Assembly: GCA_020636005.1 (NCBI GenBank)
Contig: JACJYR010000002.1
Location: 558,001-622,000, forward strand
DNA length: 64,000 nt
From: Lewinellaceae bacterium
Lineage (GTDB): Bacteria > Bacteroidota > Bacteroidia > Chitinophagales > Saprospiraceae
Reading direction: 5' to 3'
Below, piece by piece: positions 18,503 to 27,190 of the stretch. The translations under genes were made by a program, and so were the position numbers. The notes below the pieces were generated by a model. That model searched no databases. It was not told the DNA's origin and was given only the letters and a program-made list of their open reading frames with translations. Numbering within the stretch: the stretch's first letter is position 1; each line of letters opens with the position of its first letter.

Positions 18503-20248
18503 ATGTTGAGAGCTATCTTGATTCCTTGCCTTCTCCTTTTTTTGTTTGGGAAACTTTATCCCCAAAATCACGACTATGTATGGCTTTTTGGTTATGCTGC
18601 TTACTCCCCGGACACTTTGTTCGGCGGCTCGGTGATAGACTTCAACAAGGAGCCGCCATTAGTTTATGAGAAAGACCGGGATATGAACATTTTTGTGACC
18701 ATGGCCAGTGTCTGTGATTCCTCTGGCATATTACAGTTTTATTCAAACGGCATTTCCGTTCAAGACACTACCGACCAATTGATGGTAAATGGGGACAGCT
18801 TAAACCCTGGCGAGTATGCCGACAGCTATCAAAATTTTGGCTATCCCTTGATTATGAGTGAAATTGTTTTGCCATTTTCAGGACAACCTTCTAAGTATGC
18901 CATTCTTCACTTGAAAATTGAAGACCATCCTATCTATACCCTGGCTGTAACCACTCTATATATGACTATTGTGGACATGAGCTTAAACAACGGACTTGGA
19001 GAAGTAGTAAGCAAGAACCAAGTGCTGTTGTCAGATGGGAGGTACGGAACTATCAATGCCGTGAAACATGCGAACGGCAGGGACTGGTGGATTTGGGTGG
19101 CTTATGAGCGAGAAAATAAATATCAAAGGTTTTTATTTTCAGAGGGGGAACTTGTTGGGCCTGAACAAATTGATGCAGAACCAAGTTATTGTTGCCCCAA
19201 TAGTGTAGGCACCATAGTCTTTTCGCCGGATGGTTTAAAAGCCGCCAGGTACAACGTGGCATACAAGCTATTTGTGTACGACCACGATAGGTGTTCTGGC
19301 GAATTGTCCAACCCAAAGGCCGTTTCTTTGCCCAATTCCAACCTCGGCGGCGGTGTCGCTTTTTCCCAGAACTCCCGCTTCCTATACATTGCCTACGACG
19401 CCGAAAATATTTATCAGTACGACACCTGGGCCGACAACATGGCCGTTTCTAAAGTAACGGTGGCCACCTACGACGGATTCCTCGGTTACTACGGAACCCG
19501 CTCCAGTTTTCTCATGCTTCAACTCGGCCCCGACGGGCGCATCTACATCACCGCCCCCAACAGCATCGAGGTGCTGTCCTACATTGACCAGCCCGACCGC
19601 CCGGGGCTGGACTGCCGGGTGGTGCAGCATGGCCTCCACCTGCCCAACATGAATGGGTTCACCTGTCCCCACTACCCCAACTACCGCCTTGGCCCACTCG
19701 ACGGCAGTCCCTGCGACACCCTGGGGCTGGACAACCAGCCCGTGGCCAAGTACCGCTGCTACCAGGACACGTCCGATTACCTCACCGTGGAGTTCACCGA
19801 CCTGAGCACCTACGCCCCCACAGACTGGGCCTGGGACTTTGGCGATGGCACGGTAAGCCAGGACACCAGCCCCGTGCATACCTTCCCCGGCGGCGGCACC
19901 TACGAGGTCTGCCTCACCGTGAGCAACCCGTACAGTTCGGACACTTTCTGCAAGATGCTGCAGCTCGGCCCCTCCGCCACGGAGGGAAGGCCAGTGCCGC
20001 AGGCGGAAATCAGTGTTTTCCCCAACCCTGCCCAATCTTTTACCAACGTCCGCCTCGGTGGGGACTATCTGCCCCGCAATGCCCGGTTCACGCTGTATGC
20101 CGCCACGGGCCAGCCCGTCCACATGCAGCGTGTTACCGCTGGCTGGGGCACAGTGCCGCTGGAGGGGCTTGCGCCGGGGATTTATTTTTGGGAGGTGATG
20201 GATGAAGGGCGGCGGCTGGGGGGCGGGAAGCTGGTGCGGGTGGAATGA
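18503..20248 (+). CDS. T9SS type A cargo protein with PKD domain
   Basis: 581 residues from the ATG at 18503, which gives the signal peptide MLRAILIPCLLLFLFGKLYP; the frame is open further upstream but that part is not signal-like. Residues about 25-410 look like a beta-propeller (IVFSPDGLKAARYN, GGVAFSQNSRFLYIAYD and LGPDGRIYITAP are typical blade strands). A PKD domain follows at about 435-515 (WDFGDGTVSQDTSPVHTF), then a type A sorting domain (VFPNPAQSFTNVRL to the end). The 5' part up to about 19.3 kb is clearly more AT-rich than the 3' part, which suggests a chimeric origin. Expected location: cell surface. Confidence 0.8.
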   Translation: MLRAILIPCLLLFLFGKLYPQNHDYVWLFGYAAYSPDTLFGGSVIDFNKEPPLVYEKDRDMNIFVTMASVCDSSGILQFYSNGISVQDTTDQLMVNGDSLNPGEYADSYQNFGYPLIMSEIVLPFSGQPSKYAILHLKIEDHPIYTLAVTTLYMTIVDMSLNNGLGEVVSKNQVLLSDGRYGTINAVKHANGRDWWIWVAYERENKYQRFLFSEGELVGPEQIDAEPSYCCPNSVGTIVFSPDGLKAARYNVAYKLFVYDHDRCSGELSNPKAVSLPNSNLGGGVAFSQNSRFLYIAYDAENIYQYDTWADNMAVSKVTVATYDGFLGYYGTRSSFLMLQLGPDGRIYITAPNSIEVLSYIDQPDRPGLDCRVVQHGLHLPNMNGFTCPHYPNYRLGPLDGSPCDTLGLDNQPVAKYRCYQDTSDYLTVEFTDLSTYAPTDWAWDFGDGTVSQDTSPVHTFPGGGTYEVCLTVSNPYSSDTFCKMLQLGPSATEGRPVPQAEISVFPNPAQSFTNVRLGGDYLPRNARFTLYAATGQPVHMQRVTAGWGTVPLEGLAPGIYFWEVMDEGRRLGGGKLVRVE

Positions 20249-20325
20249 TCGAAAGTGGAGCAAGGCGGGTCTTTCAAATTATGCTAACTTTCCGCCCGAA
20301 TCCGATCCAAATTCCCGCTGACTAC

Positions 20326-20988
20326 ATGCTGAAAAAACTGGCCACCATCATTTCCGTCCTGTTCCACCCCTTGCTCATCGTGAGCTACATGCTGGTGCTG
20401 CTGCTGCTCATCAACCCCTACCAGTTCGGGGTGTACAGCATTTCGGAGCAGGGCAAGCTGCTCCTGCTGGTGTTCATGTCCACTTTTGTCATGCCGGCTT
20501 TTGCAGTGTTTATGATGAAATCGCTGGGCATGGTGCAGTCCATGGCGCTTCACGAACGGCAGGAGCGGATCGGACCTTACATCATTGCGGGCGTCTTTTA
20601 CCTGTGGATGTTTATCAATTTTAAAAACAACACAACGATACCGGCCTCGCTGACCGTGGCCATGCTGGGCGCCACCATTGGCCTTTTCACGGCCTTCTTT
20701 TTCAACAATTTCACCAAGATAAGCGCCCATGCGGTGGGGATGGGCGGGCTGGTGGGCGTGGCCACCATCAATTCCATGTTCTACAATTTTGATACGTTTA
20801 CGATGCACACCTGGCTGTTTGGCACCCTGGAACTGAGCACCAACTTTGTGGTCATGGCTGTCGTGGTGTTGACGGGGCTGGTCTGTACTTCCCGCCTCTT
20901 GCTGGAGGCCCACAAGCCCGGGCAACTTTACGGGGGATTGGCCGCAGGCTTCCTGTCACAATTTGTAGCCTTTGCGTTTTTAAGGTAA
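20326..20988 (+). CDS. Multi-pass membrane protein, PAP2-like C-terminal family
   Basis: 220 residues from the ATG at 20326; an upstream ATG at 20281 would overlap promoter-like sequence. Six hydrophobic segments cover most of the protein. The LFHPLLI start, HERQERIGPYI in a loop and a NNFTKISAHAVGMGGLVG segment resemble membrane proteins annotated as PAP2-superfamily relatives in Bacteroidota. The canonical acid-phosphatase motifs are not complete: SAHAVGMGG stands where the family has SGHa, and no second His motif is evident. Phosphatase activity is therefore doubtful. It follows the T9SS gene by 77 bp. Confidence 0.65.
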   Translation: MLKKLATIISVLFHPLLIVSYMLVLLLLINPYQFGVYSISEQGKLLLLVFMSTFVMPAFAVFMMKSLGMVQSMALHERQERIGPYIIAGVFYLWMFINFKNNTTIPASLTVAMLGATIGLFTAFFFNNFTKISAHAVGMGGLVGVATINSMFYNFDTFTMHTWLFGTLELSTNFVVMAVVVLTGLVCTSRLLLEAHKPGQLYGGLAAGFLSQFVAFAFLR

Positions 20989-20992
20989 AAAT

Positions 20993-21027
20993 CATTCTCT
21001 CACTCTCTCATTCTCTCACTCTCTCAC
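20993..21027. repeat. CTCTCACT/CTCTCATT tandem repeat at a convergent junction
   Basis: Alternating CTCTCATT and CTCTCACT units start four bases after the membrane-protein stop and run into the 3' end of the ABM gene. On the minus strand the array writes that gene's final VRE codons and TGA. Confidence 0.9.
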
Positions 21028-21309
21028 CTCTTCCACACTCCATGCTTCTGCTTTTTGTGCAAACAGGGCTTTTGTCTTTTTCCAGGTAGCCTTGAACAGG
21101 TCGGACTGGCGGTAAGCGTCGAGGGCGTCTTCATTTTCCCAATAACTTAAAGTGAAAAGCAAGTACGGTTGGCTGGTGCCTTGCAACAATTCCAAATGTT
21201 GGCACCCTTTAAAAGCCTTGATCTTGTTTTTGCTTTCTTCAAAAATGGCGAGAAACTCCGGAACGGCCTCCTCCCGAAAAGTCATTTTAACAATCCGTTT
21301 TATCATCAT
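21016..21309 (-). CDS. Antibiotic biosynthesis monooxygenase (ABM) domain protein
   Basis: About 97 residues from the ATG at 21309 (a second ATG follows directly); upstream in-frame codons to 21432 look non-coding. The fold is a single ABM ferredoxin-like barrel: IVKMTFREEAVPEFLAIFEE, then FKGCQHLELLQ, then YLLFTLSYWENEDALDAYR with the family W, and a closing helix. Such proteins are small monooxygenases or haem/quinol-binding enzymes; the substrate is not predictable. The C-terminal residues EEVRE and the stop fall in the CTCTCA repeat. Confidence 0.8.
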   Translation of the reverse strand: MMIKRIVKMTFREEAVPEFLAIFEESKNKIKAFKGCQHLELLQGTSQPYLLFTLSYWENEDALDAYRQSDLFKATWKKTKALFAQKAEAWSVEEVRE

Positions 21310-21633
21310 TGTAATTCGTCGTTCATTAGTAGATATTGTGAGGAAATTTCCCGTATCAGTCGCCCAAATTTTCAAAGTGGTCAAGTTAGGGGGTAACTTG
21401 TATTCGGCGGCGCATTTACAAAATTTTTCCACAGAAGCGGTAATAAATGGCTGAAGCCAGTTTGGGTTGTTTCATCCCAAACATCATTTACCAATATATT
21501 GATTACCAATCGTTTGTGACAACCTCAAACAACCTCAAACGATTTCAAACAATCTCAAACAACCTCAAACGATTTCAAACAACCTCAAACGATCTCAAAC
21601 AACCTCAAACGATCTCAAACCGTAAATCAAGCC
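21310..21633. other. Spacer with 10-bp tandem array
   Basis: Apart from the 10-bp array at 21521-21620 I see no gene. A short + strand frame across the array translates it into Asn/Leu/Lys/Gln-rich sequence and is not credible as a protein. Confidence 0.6.
21521..21620. repeat. Ten 10-bp units, consensus RAYYTCAAAC
   Basis: Exactly ten consecutive decamers, all ending TCAAAC, with starts AACC, GATT, AATC or GATC. Related words occur at 31429-31482 (11-bp units) and, inverted, at 53325-53391. It lies 13 bp downstream of the stop of the cohesin-like gene on the opposite strand. Confidence 0.95.
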
Positions 21634-22224
21634 TCACTTCACCTCCACGATACCGGCCTTGCCGTCCAGGTCCAGGAACTCGCTGTTGACGTTGGCAATC
21701 TCGATGATGGTGGGTGCATTGGCAAACTCTACAAAAGATTTGCTGCCCGGGCCGCCAATCACTTCAAAACACACATCGTACAGGTTGGCGTTGTCGGGGC
21801 GGGTGATGCCCCGCACGTTGGCGTCGTACCAGGAATAGGTGAGCAGGCCCTGATCCGTGTGGTTTTTCCCAAAATTATCGGCTCCAAGCCCCGGGAGGTT
21901 GAAGCCCTGCAGGCCCTTGAATTTGAGCACGTCCTTGTCCCATTTCATGGTATATTGCATGGAGACAATCTGGTTGAAATTCCGGGCTGTCACGGTTACG
22001 CAGGCCTCGCTGCCCTTGCTGGCGGTTTTGTTGGAAATGCTGAGGGGCAGGGAACCAACCGTGGCAGGCGTTGAAGGACTGGCCGGAGCAGTGGCGGCCG
22101 GTGTGGAGGGCTTTTCCAGCGCCTGTTCGGTGGCCTTTTCCCGGGCCTTGTCGTCCTGGCAACCGGCCAGCAGGAAGGCTGCTGTGAGCAACGGGAAGGT
22201 TATTTTAAAAATAAGGGATTTCAT
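21634..22224 (-). CDS. Cohesin-like domain lipoprotein (paralogue 1)
   Basis: 196 residues. A lipobox at LLAGC (Cys about 22) is followed by an Ala/Pro/Thr/Glu linker (about 23-62). A cohesin-type beta-sandwich follows (about 63-196): SEACVTVTARNF, SMQYTMKWDKDVLKF, LTYSWYD, LYDVCFEVIG. Two Cys in equivalent places in both paralogues (SEACV and YDVCF) may form a disulfide. Cohesins bind dockerins in cellulosomes, but I see no dockerin here; in Bacteroidota the domain probably serves other surface interactions. It is 73 bp downstream of its paralogue at 22298-22861 on the same strand, so the pair looks like a tandem duplication. Confidence 0.75.
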   Translation of the reverse strand: MKSLIFKITFPLLTAAFLLAGCQDDKAREKATEQALEKPSTPAATAPASPSTPATVGSLPLSISNKTASKGSEACVTVTARNFNQIVSMQYTMKWDKDVLKFKGLQGFNLPGLGADNFGKNHTDQGLLTYSWYDANVRGITRPDNANLYDVCFEVIGGPGSKSFVEFANAPTIIEIANVNSEFLDLDGKAGIVEVK

Positions 22225-22297
22225 ATCAAGTAGTTTTTAAAAATAAGGCTGAAAAGGAAATAAGTTGCCTTGAAAAATCAACATCAATGAAGGTGGA

Positions 22298-22861
22298 TTA
22301 ATCTTCAACGGTGATCGCCCCGCCCTCCGTTCTCAAATCGAGGAAAGTGCCCCTGGCGTCGGCAATTTCAATAACAGTGGGGATGCCTGTAAATTCAAAC
22401 TTCGAGGCAGTGCCGGGCTTTCCAACAATGTCGAAACACACATCGTACAGCTTCACCCCTTCCGGCTGCGTCAGCCCCACGAGGCGGGGATCGTACCACG
22501 AAAAGGTGAGCTTGCCTTCATTGGCCAGGTGGTCGCTGAAGTTGTTGTCCTTCATGCCCGGCAGCCCATAGTTTTGTACTGCTTTGAATTTCAACACTTT
22601 GGGATCCCACTGCATGGTGTATTGCATGGAAAGGATGTTTTGGAAATCCCTGGCCGTCACCGACACGCAGGCTTCGCTGTTCTTTGGCGCCTTTATGTCG
22701 GATGCCGTCAGCGTGAGTGCCGCCACAGGCGGGATTTCATGGACCACTTCGGGGACAAACCGGTTGTTGTCGGGCACCTGGTGGGCCGGAGGCATCCAGG
22801 TAAAGGCCGCCATCATGGCGATGGCGAGCAGGAGCAGGAACTGATGGAATTTATTTTTCAT
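22298..22861 (-). CDS. Cohesin-like domain exported protein (paralogue 2)
   Basis: 187 residues from the ATG at 22861, which starts a hydrophobic segment MKNKFHQFLLLLAIAMMAAF. Unlike its neighbour it has no lipobox Cys. The cohesin-like sandwich (about 55-180) matches the neighbour closely: SEACVSVTARDF, SMQYTMQWDPKVLKF, LTFSWYD, LYDVCFDIVG and a final FLDL. One copy is lipid-anchored and the other soluble or membrane-tethered by an uncleaved signal, so they may act at different places. It lies 76 bp downstream of thrS on the same strand. Confidence 0.75.
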   Translation of the reverse strand: MKNKFHQFLLLLAIAMMAAFTWMPPAHQVPDNNRFVPEVVHEIPPVAALTLTASDIKAPKNSEACVSVTARDFQNILSMQYTMQWDPKVLKFKAVQNYGLPGMKDNNFSDHLANEGKLTFSWYDPRLVGLTQPEGVKLYDVCFDIVGKPGTASKFEFTGIPTVIEIADARGTFLDLRTEGGAITVED

Positions 22862-22936
22862 AAACGGTAAGCAGGATTTGGAAAACCCACCGGACGGATT
22901 GACGGCGCACTCCATCTGGTGAGTGGTGTTCAAATT

Positions 22937-24856
22937 TTACAACAAGCCCTTAAACCACCCGATAAAATCACCGATGCTCTTGGCGCCCAGGTCTCCTTCG
23001 CCCTGTTTGCGGACGCCCACAGCGCCAGCCTCCTGTTCCTTCTCGCCTACGATGAGCAGGTAAGGGATCTTCTTCAGCTCGTTGTCCCGGATTTTGCGGC
23101 CAATGCTTTCTGTCCGATCGTCAATGAAGCCCCGGATGTCGTGCTCGGCCAGTTTTGATTCTACCTCCCTGGCGTAATCAATGAACTTGTCGCTGATGGG
23201 CAACAGGACGTACTGCTCAGGCGCCAGCCACAGCGGGAACTTGCCGGCGCAATGCTCCGTGAGCACACCGATGAAGCGTTCCATGGAGCCGAAGGGCGCC
23301 CGGTGTATCATCACGGGGCGGTGCGGCTGGTTGTCCGGGCCGATGTATTCCAGTTCAAAACGTTCGGGCAGTTGGTAGTCCACCTGGATGGTGCCGAGCT
23401 GCCACTGGCGGCCCAGGGCGTCCTTCACCATGAAGTCTAGCTTGGGGCCATAGAAGGCGGCCTCGCCCAGTTCCGTCACCGTCTCCAGGTCCACTTCTTT
23501 GGTGGCTTCGATGATGGCACGTTCTGCTTTTTCCCAGCTTTCGTCGGTGCCGAGGTATTTTTCCTTGTTGTTCGGATCCCGCAGGGAAATCTGGGCGGTG
23601 TAGTTGTCGAAGCCCAGCTTCTCCAGGACGTAGCGGGTGAGTTCCAGTACGCTGAGGAACTCTCCTTTTACCTGGTCGTCCGTGCAGAAGATGTGGGCGT
23701 CGTCCTGCGTAAAGCCCCTTACCCTCGTCAGGCCGTGCAGTTCGCCGCTCTGCTCGTAGCGATAGACGGTGCCGAACTCGGCGATGCGCAGGGGCAGTTC
23801 CTTGTAGGAACGGGGCTTGTGGCCGAAGATCTCGCAGTGGTGCGGGCAGTTCATCGGTTTCAGCAAAAACTCCTCGCCCTCTTTGGGCGTGTGGATGGGC
23901 TGGAAGCTGTCCTTGCCATATTTTTCATAATGGCCGCTCGTCACGTACAGATCTTTCTTGCCTATATGTGGCGTGATGACGGGCGTGTAGCCCCGTTTTA
24001 TTTGCTCCTTTTTGAGGAATTCTTCGAGGCGGGTGCGCAGGGCCGTGCCCTTGGGCAACCAGATGGGCAGGCCCATGCCCACCTTTTCGGAGAACATGAA
24101 CAGTTCGAGTTCCTGGCCCAACTTGCGGTGGTCCCGTTTCTTGGCCTCTTCCAGCATTTCGAGGTATTCCGTGAGGTCTTTTTGCTTGGGGAAAGTCACG
24201 CCGTAAATCCGGGTGAGTTGCTGGCGTTTCTCGTCGCCCCGCCAGTAGGCACCAGCGATGGCCATGAGCTTGGCCGCTTTTATTTTTCCCGTATCGGGGA
24301 TGTGCGGCCCACGGCAGAGGTCGGTGAAGTTGCCCTGGGTGTAGAAGGTGATGGTTCCGTCGGCCAGTTCGTCAATAAGCTCAAGCTTGTACTCGTCGCC
24401 CTTTTCGGTGAAATATTTAATGGCGTCGGCCTTGCTCACTTCTTTGCGCACGTACTCGTTGCCCTGGCGGGCAAGTTCCAGCATCTTGTGCTCTATTTTT
24501 TCAAAATCATCGCTGGAAAGCTGCTGGCCGCCGGGATCCACGTCGTAGTAGAACCCGTTCTCTACGGGCGGCCCGATGGCGAACTTGATACCGGGGTAAA
24601 TGGCTTCCAGCGCCTCCGCCATGAGGTGCGCCGAAGAGTGCCAGAAAGTGTTTTTCCCGTCCCGGTCGTTCCAGGTAAGGAGTTGGAGCGTCGAGTCTTT
24701 CTCAATGGGGCGGCTGGCATCCCACACCTCGCCGTTCACTTTGGCGGAGAGTACATTGCGGGCAAGCCCTTCGCTGATAGACCTGGCGACTTCCATCGCC
24801 GAAGTGCCTTTTGGGAATTGACGGACGCTGCCGTCGGGTAACGTGATGTTTATCAT
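22937..24856 (-). CDS. thrS: Threonyl-tRNA synthetase
   Basis: 639 residues, the normal full length. N-terminal TGS domain (1-62, starting MINITLPDGSVRQFP), an editing/SAD domain (about 65-225), a class II catalytic core with motif 2 (EFGTVYRYEQSGELHGLTRVRGF) and the zinc-ligand region MNCPHHCEI, motif 3 (HRAPFGSMERFIG), and an anticodon-binding domain (about 535-639). It charges tRNA-Thr in the cytoplasm. The usual infC-rpmI-rplT genes do not follow; instead two cohesin-like genes do. The leader contains no T-box that I can recognise. Confidence 0.97.
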   Translation of the reverse strand: MINITLPDGSVRQFPKGTSAMEVARSISEGLARNVLSAKVNGEVWDASRPIEKDSTLQLLTWNDRDGKNTFWHSSAHLMAEALEAIYPGIKFAIGPPVENGFYYDVDPGGQQLSSDDFEKIEHKMLELARQGNEYVRKEVSKADAIKYFTEKGDEYKLELIDELADGTITFYTQGNFTDLCRGPHIPDTGKIKAAKLMAIAGAYWRGDEKRQQLTRIYGVTFPKQKDLTEYLEMLEEAKKRDHRKLGQELELFMFSEKVGMGLPIWLPKGTALRTRLEEFLKKEQIKRGYTPVITPHIGKKDLYVTSGHYEKYGKDSFQPIHTPKEGEEFLLKPMNCPHHCEIFGHKPRSYKELPLRIAEFGTVYRYEQSGELHGLTRVRGFTQDDAHIFCTDDQVKGEFLSVLELTRYVLEKLGFDNYTAQISLRDPNNKEKYLGTDESWEKAERAIIEATKEVDLETVTELGEAAFYGPKLDFMVKDALGRQWQLGTIQVDYQLPERFELEYIGPDNQPHRPVMIHRAPFGSMERFIGVLTEHCAGKFPLWLAPEQYVLLPISDKFIDYAREVESKLAEHDIRGFIDDRTESIGRKIRDNELKKIPYLLIVGEKEQEAGAVGVRKQGEGDLGAKSIGDFIGWFKGLL

Positions 24857-24914
24857 GATGTTGGTATTCTTAAGTTGTTGTCTGAAATCGAAGATTAACG
24901 CCGGTAAATTATGC

Positions 24915-25039
24915 GAATCAGGGGTTGAAATAACTGCTTGACGTTCAATGGTTTCAGGGACTACATCATGGTGATTTTAAAAATCACTATGATTTAAACT
25001 CCTGATTATCAACCGTTAAAAAATTTCAACCCCTAATTC
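24915..25039. repeat. Nested palindrome element 2 (125 bp)
   Basis: The outer arms GAATCAGGGGTTGAAAT (24915-24931) and ATTTCAACCCCTAATTC (25023-25039) match at 16 of 17 positions. Inner CAGG/CCTG and GTTCAAT-type words pair loosely. The exact centre is a hairpin ATCATGGTGATTTT / AAAAATCACTATGAT (24965-24993). Confidence 0.85.
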
Positions 25040-25475
25040 AAAAAAAATTTTGAGCCGTTTAAACTAGAAGGCTCACGAAAGCAAAAATTGATTTACACAA
25101 AGGAAAAACCTTACGCAGGGGCGGCCCTAAAAGTTCTGCCGAAGGCGAAGGTTTTTAAAGGGTGGGCAAAATTAGGATTTTTGGATATTCGAGGTGCGTG
25201 GACGGCAAATCATTTGATGGTAAAAGGAAAGGCTGGGCATAAAACTGTGCAGTTTACCCGTAAATGCTTGATTGTAAGCGGGTGTTTTTGAAAAAAATAC
25301 TTCGCCAAAGGGTTTCCTTCAAAATGCGTAATTCTCGCTGGCAGGTTTTGGACACAGTGTGAAAAACTTATTTCACACAAAGTCACAAAGCGCTCAATAT
25401 CAAATCTTTTTGCCTTTGTGCATTTCCGTCAGATGCAGCAATCTGAACATCCCCGGGTTTTGATCATTGGCTTTT

Positions 25476-25610
25476 AATGCGAATAATGGGTTCAAATATA
25501 AAGTTCGTTGATTTTCACGTAGTTAAATCAGGGTGATTTTGAAAATCACCATGCTTCCGTTTTTCAAACCACTGGAAATGTGGCAGTTATTTTACCCTGT
25601 TATTCGCATT
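25476..25610. repeat. Nested palindrome element 3 (135 bp)
   Basis: The outer arms AATGCGAATAA (25476-25486) and TTATTCGCATT (25600-25610) are perfect complements. The central hairpin GGGTGATTTT / GAAAATCACC (25531-25550) carries the same GGTGATTTT word as element 2, 560 bp away. Confidence 0.85.
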
Positions 25611-25686
25611 TTTAGCCACCGGCAAAAGGCGCACAACCAATGGCTTGTGAGCAACACCTGGCAGCCTGGGCTATCAAATTTCCTGT

Positions 25687-26763
25687 TCAGTCTTCTTCCT
25701 CCCAATAGTCCTCCTCTTCCCCTTCCTCCCCTGACAAGTTATTGTCGTAAACCTCGGAATGGTTTTCTACCCATAGCCTGAATTCTGACATGGTTTCCTT
25801 GTCGCTGCCAAACAGGGCGATCAAGTCGAAAATGACGAGGGAGTCCATTGCCTCAAACTGTTTGCGGCGGTACTCTGCGGCAGTGTCCATATCGAGGCAC
25901 AGCTTGTGGAGGTTGGCCAGGTTGCGGTACACCGTCGCCAACAGGCCCTTGTACTCAGGTTTCTTTTCGCAAATAGTGGCGGCCTGCGTCATGTAGCGGA
26001 TGCTGGTTTCAAACTCGTTTTTCTCGTTCCAATAAAAAGCACCCAGGTTCACATAAATCTCTGCAAAATCAGGATCGATTTTGAGCGCCTGGGTCAGGTA
26101 GTGCAAGGCCCGGAACTCGTCCTTGAGTTCCAGGTAGCTCTGGCCGACCAGGTGCAACAGGTATTCGTCGTCCGGGCCAAAAAGTTCAATGATATCCTTG
26201 CCGATTCGGATGACATTTTCATATTCGCCGGCCATGCCCAAATATTCGAGCAACTGGGGCAAGCCCGCATAACGCAGGTAAGACTTTGGGCCATCGCCTA
26301 TATTTTCATCGTTCCAGGTTGACAAATAACGGTGGACATAATCGGCTGCTTTTTTGAAATCACCTTTTTCAGCGTAATAGTCCAACACAATGCCGATGCT
26401 CTTGAGTTTATAGTTGTGGTGGCGCTTCCTGTCGGCCAGGGGTTTCAAAATGGCCACGGCCTCCTCCATCCTGCCCTGCCTGATGCGCAGGGTGGCCCTG
26501 TTAAAGGCTATATGGAGGCGGAAAGACTTATCGTCCGGCCTGATGGCTTGGTATTGCTGATCCAGTTCGTCCAACAAATTCTCCTTGCATTGCAGGCTGG
26601 CATTGGAGACCATGTTGAAAATATGGCAGCCCATGAAATCGTCCCTGCGTTCCGGGAATTTTCGGGCCATATTTTCGGCATCTTCCAGGCTCTCTTTCCA
26701 GCATTTGCGGAGCTTGCGGAGTTCATAGGCGGTGGGCTGTCGTTGGAAATCTTTCAGGTGCAT
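25687..26763 (-). CDS. Tetratricopeptide repeat protein
   Basis: 358 residues, cytoplasmic-looking with no signal peptide. Helical repeats span about 70-310; the clearest TPR units are LHIAFNRATLRIRQGRMEEAVAIL, YLLHLVGQSYLELKDEFRALHYLTQALKIDP and AEIYVNLGAFYWNEKNEFETSIRYM. The C-terminus is very acidic (EEGEEEDYWEEED). TPR proteins act as binding scaffolds; no catalytic domain is attached and neighbours give no clue. The ATG at 26763 is the natural start. Confidence 0.75.
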   Translation of the reverse strand: MHLKDFQRQPTAYELRKLRKCWKESLEDAENMARKFPERRDDFMGCHIFNMVSNASLQCKENLLDELDQQYQAIRPDDKSFRLHIAFNRATLRIRQGRMEEAVAILKPLADRKRHHNYKLKSIGIVLDYYAEKGDFKKAADYVHRYLSTWNDENIGDGPKSYLRYAGLPQLLEYLGMAGEYENVIRIGKDIIELFGPDDEYLLHLVGQSYLELKDEFRALHYLTQALKIDPDFAEIYVNLGAFYWNEKNEFETSIRYMTQAATICEKKPEYKGLLATVYRNLANLHKLCLDMDTAAEYRRKQFEAMDSLVIFDLIALFGSDKETMSEFRLWVENHSEVYDNNLSGEEGEEEDYWEEED

Positions 26764-27159
26764 GACCGGACAATTTTTGAAGTCTAAGTAATGTTGGCCT
26801 TTTTGTGTTTTTGTCTTGCTTTCACCCTGAACAAGGCGAATGTCATACCAAAATAGCCACTATTTACCGCCAGGGCAGGTATAAAAAAGGGGCTTCAAAC
26901 CTGCCGGTGAGCAAAAAATCCATCGGGATGGGGTGCATTTGAACGGTCATAAAAGATTAGCAGCCTGATTGCATAGCGCAGGCACATCCATCAAACAACC
27001 ATCGTATTTACCAGGGAGTGGAAATTGTATGGAGGCATTGCCAAAGCCATCCCAAACAACCCGCTGAAAGGTTGAAAGCAACAAGGCTTGCCAGGCGTGG
27101 TTAATGGTTTGAAATCAATCCTTTCTTTCCTGCAAAGCAACCCCAGCCAGGTTTTATAA
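26764..27159. other. Spacer before the insertion sequence
   Basis: No gene is visible. It holds a short GGCAGGT/ACCTGCC stem near 26870-26915 and otherwise unremarkable sequence up to the interrupted dispersed repeat. Confidence 0.5.
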
Positions 27160-27190
27160 GGATCGAAGGAAAAATAATCCCGATGTTAAA

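Larger units (their letters stand above)
24857..25686. other. 830-bp spacer carrying two nested palindromes
   Basis: There is no credible gene. It contains nested palindromes 2 (24915-25039) and 3 (25476-25610), plus a small hairpin GTGTGAAA-aactta-TTTCACAC at 25357-25378. The one open frame of about 67 codons (25088-25291) has no support. Confidence 0.65.

Noticed and set aside
21521..21620. Possible CRISPR array
   Set aside because: The 10-bp units follow each other directly with no spacers, and there are no cas genes.
22937..24856. T-box or other riboswitch upstream of thrS
   Set aside because: The leader shows no T-box core or specifier arrangement, and T-boxes are not expected in Bacteroidota.
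25088..25291. 67-codon open frame between thrS and the TPR gene
   Set aside because: Weak start, no recognisable protein character, and it lies in a spacer rich in palindromes.
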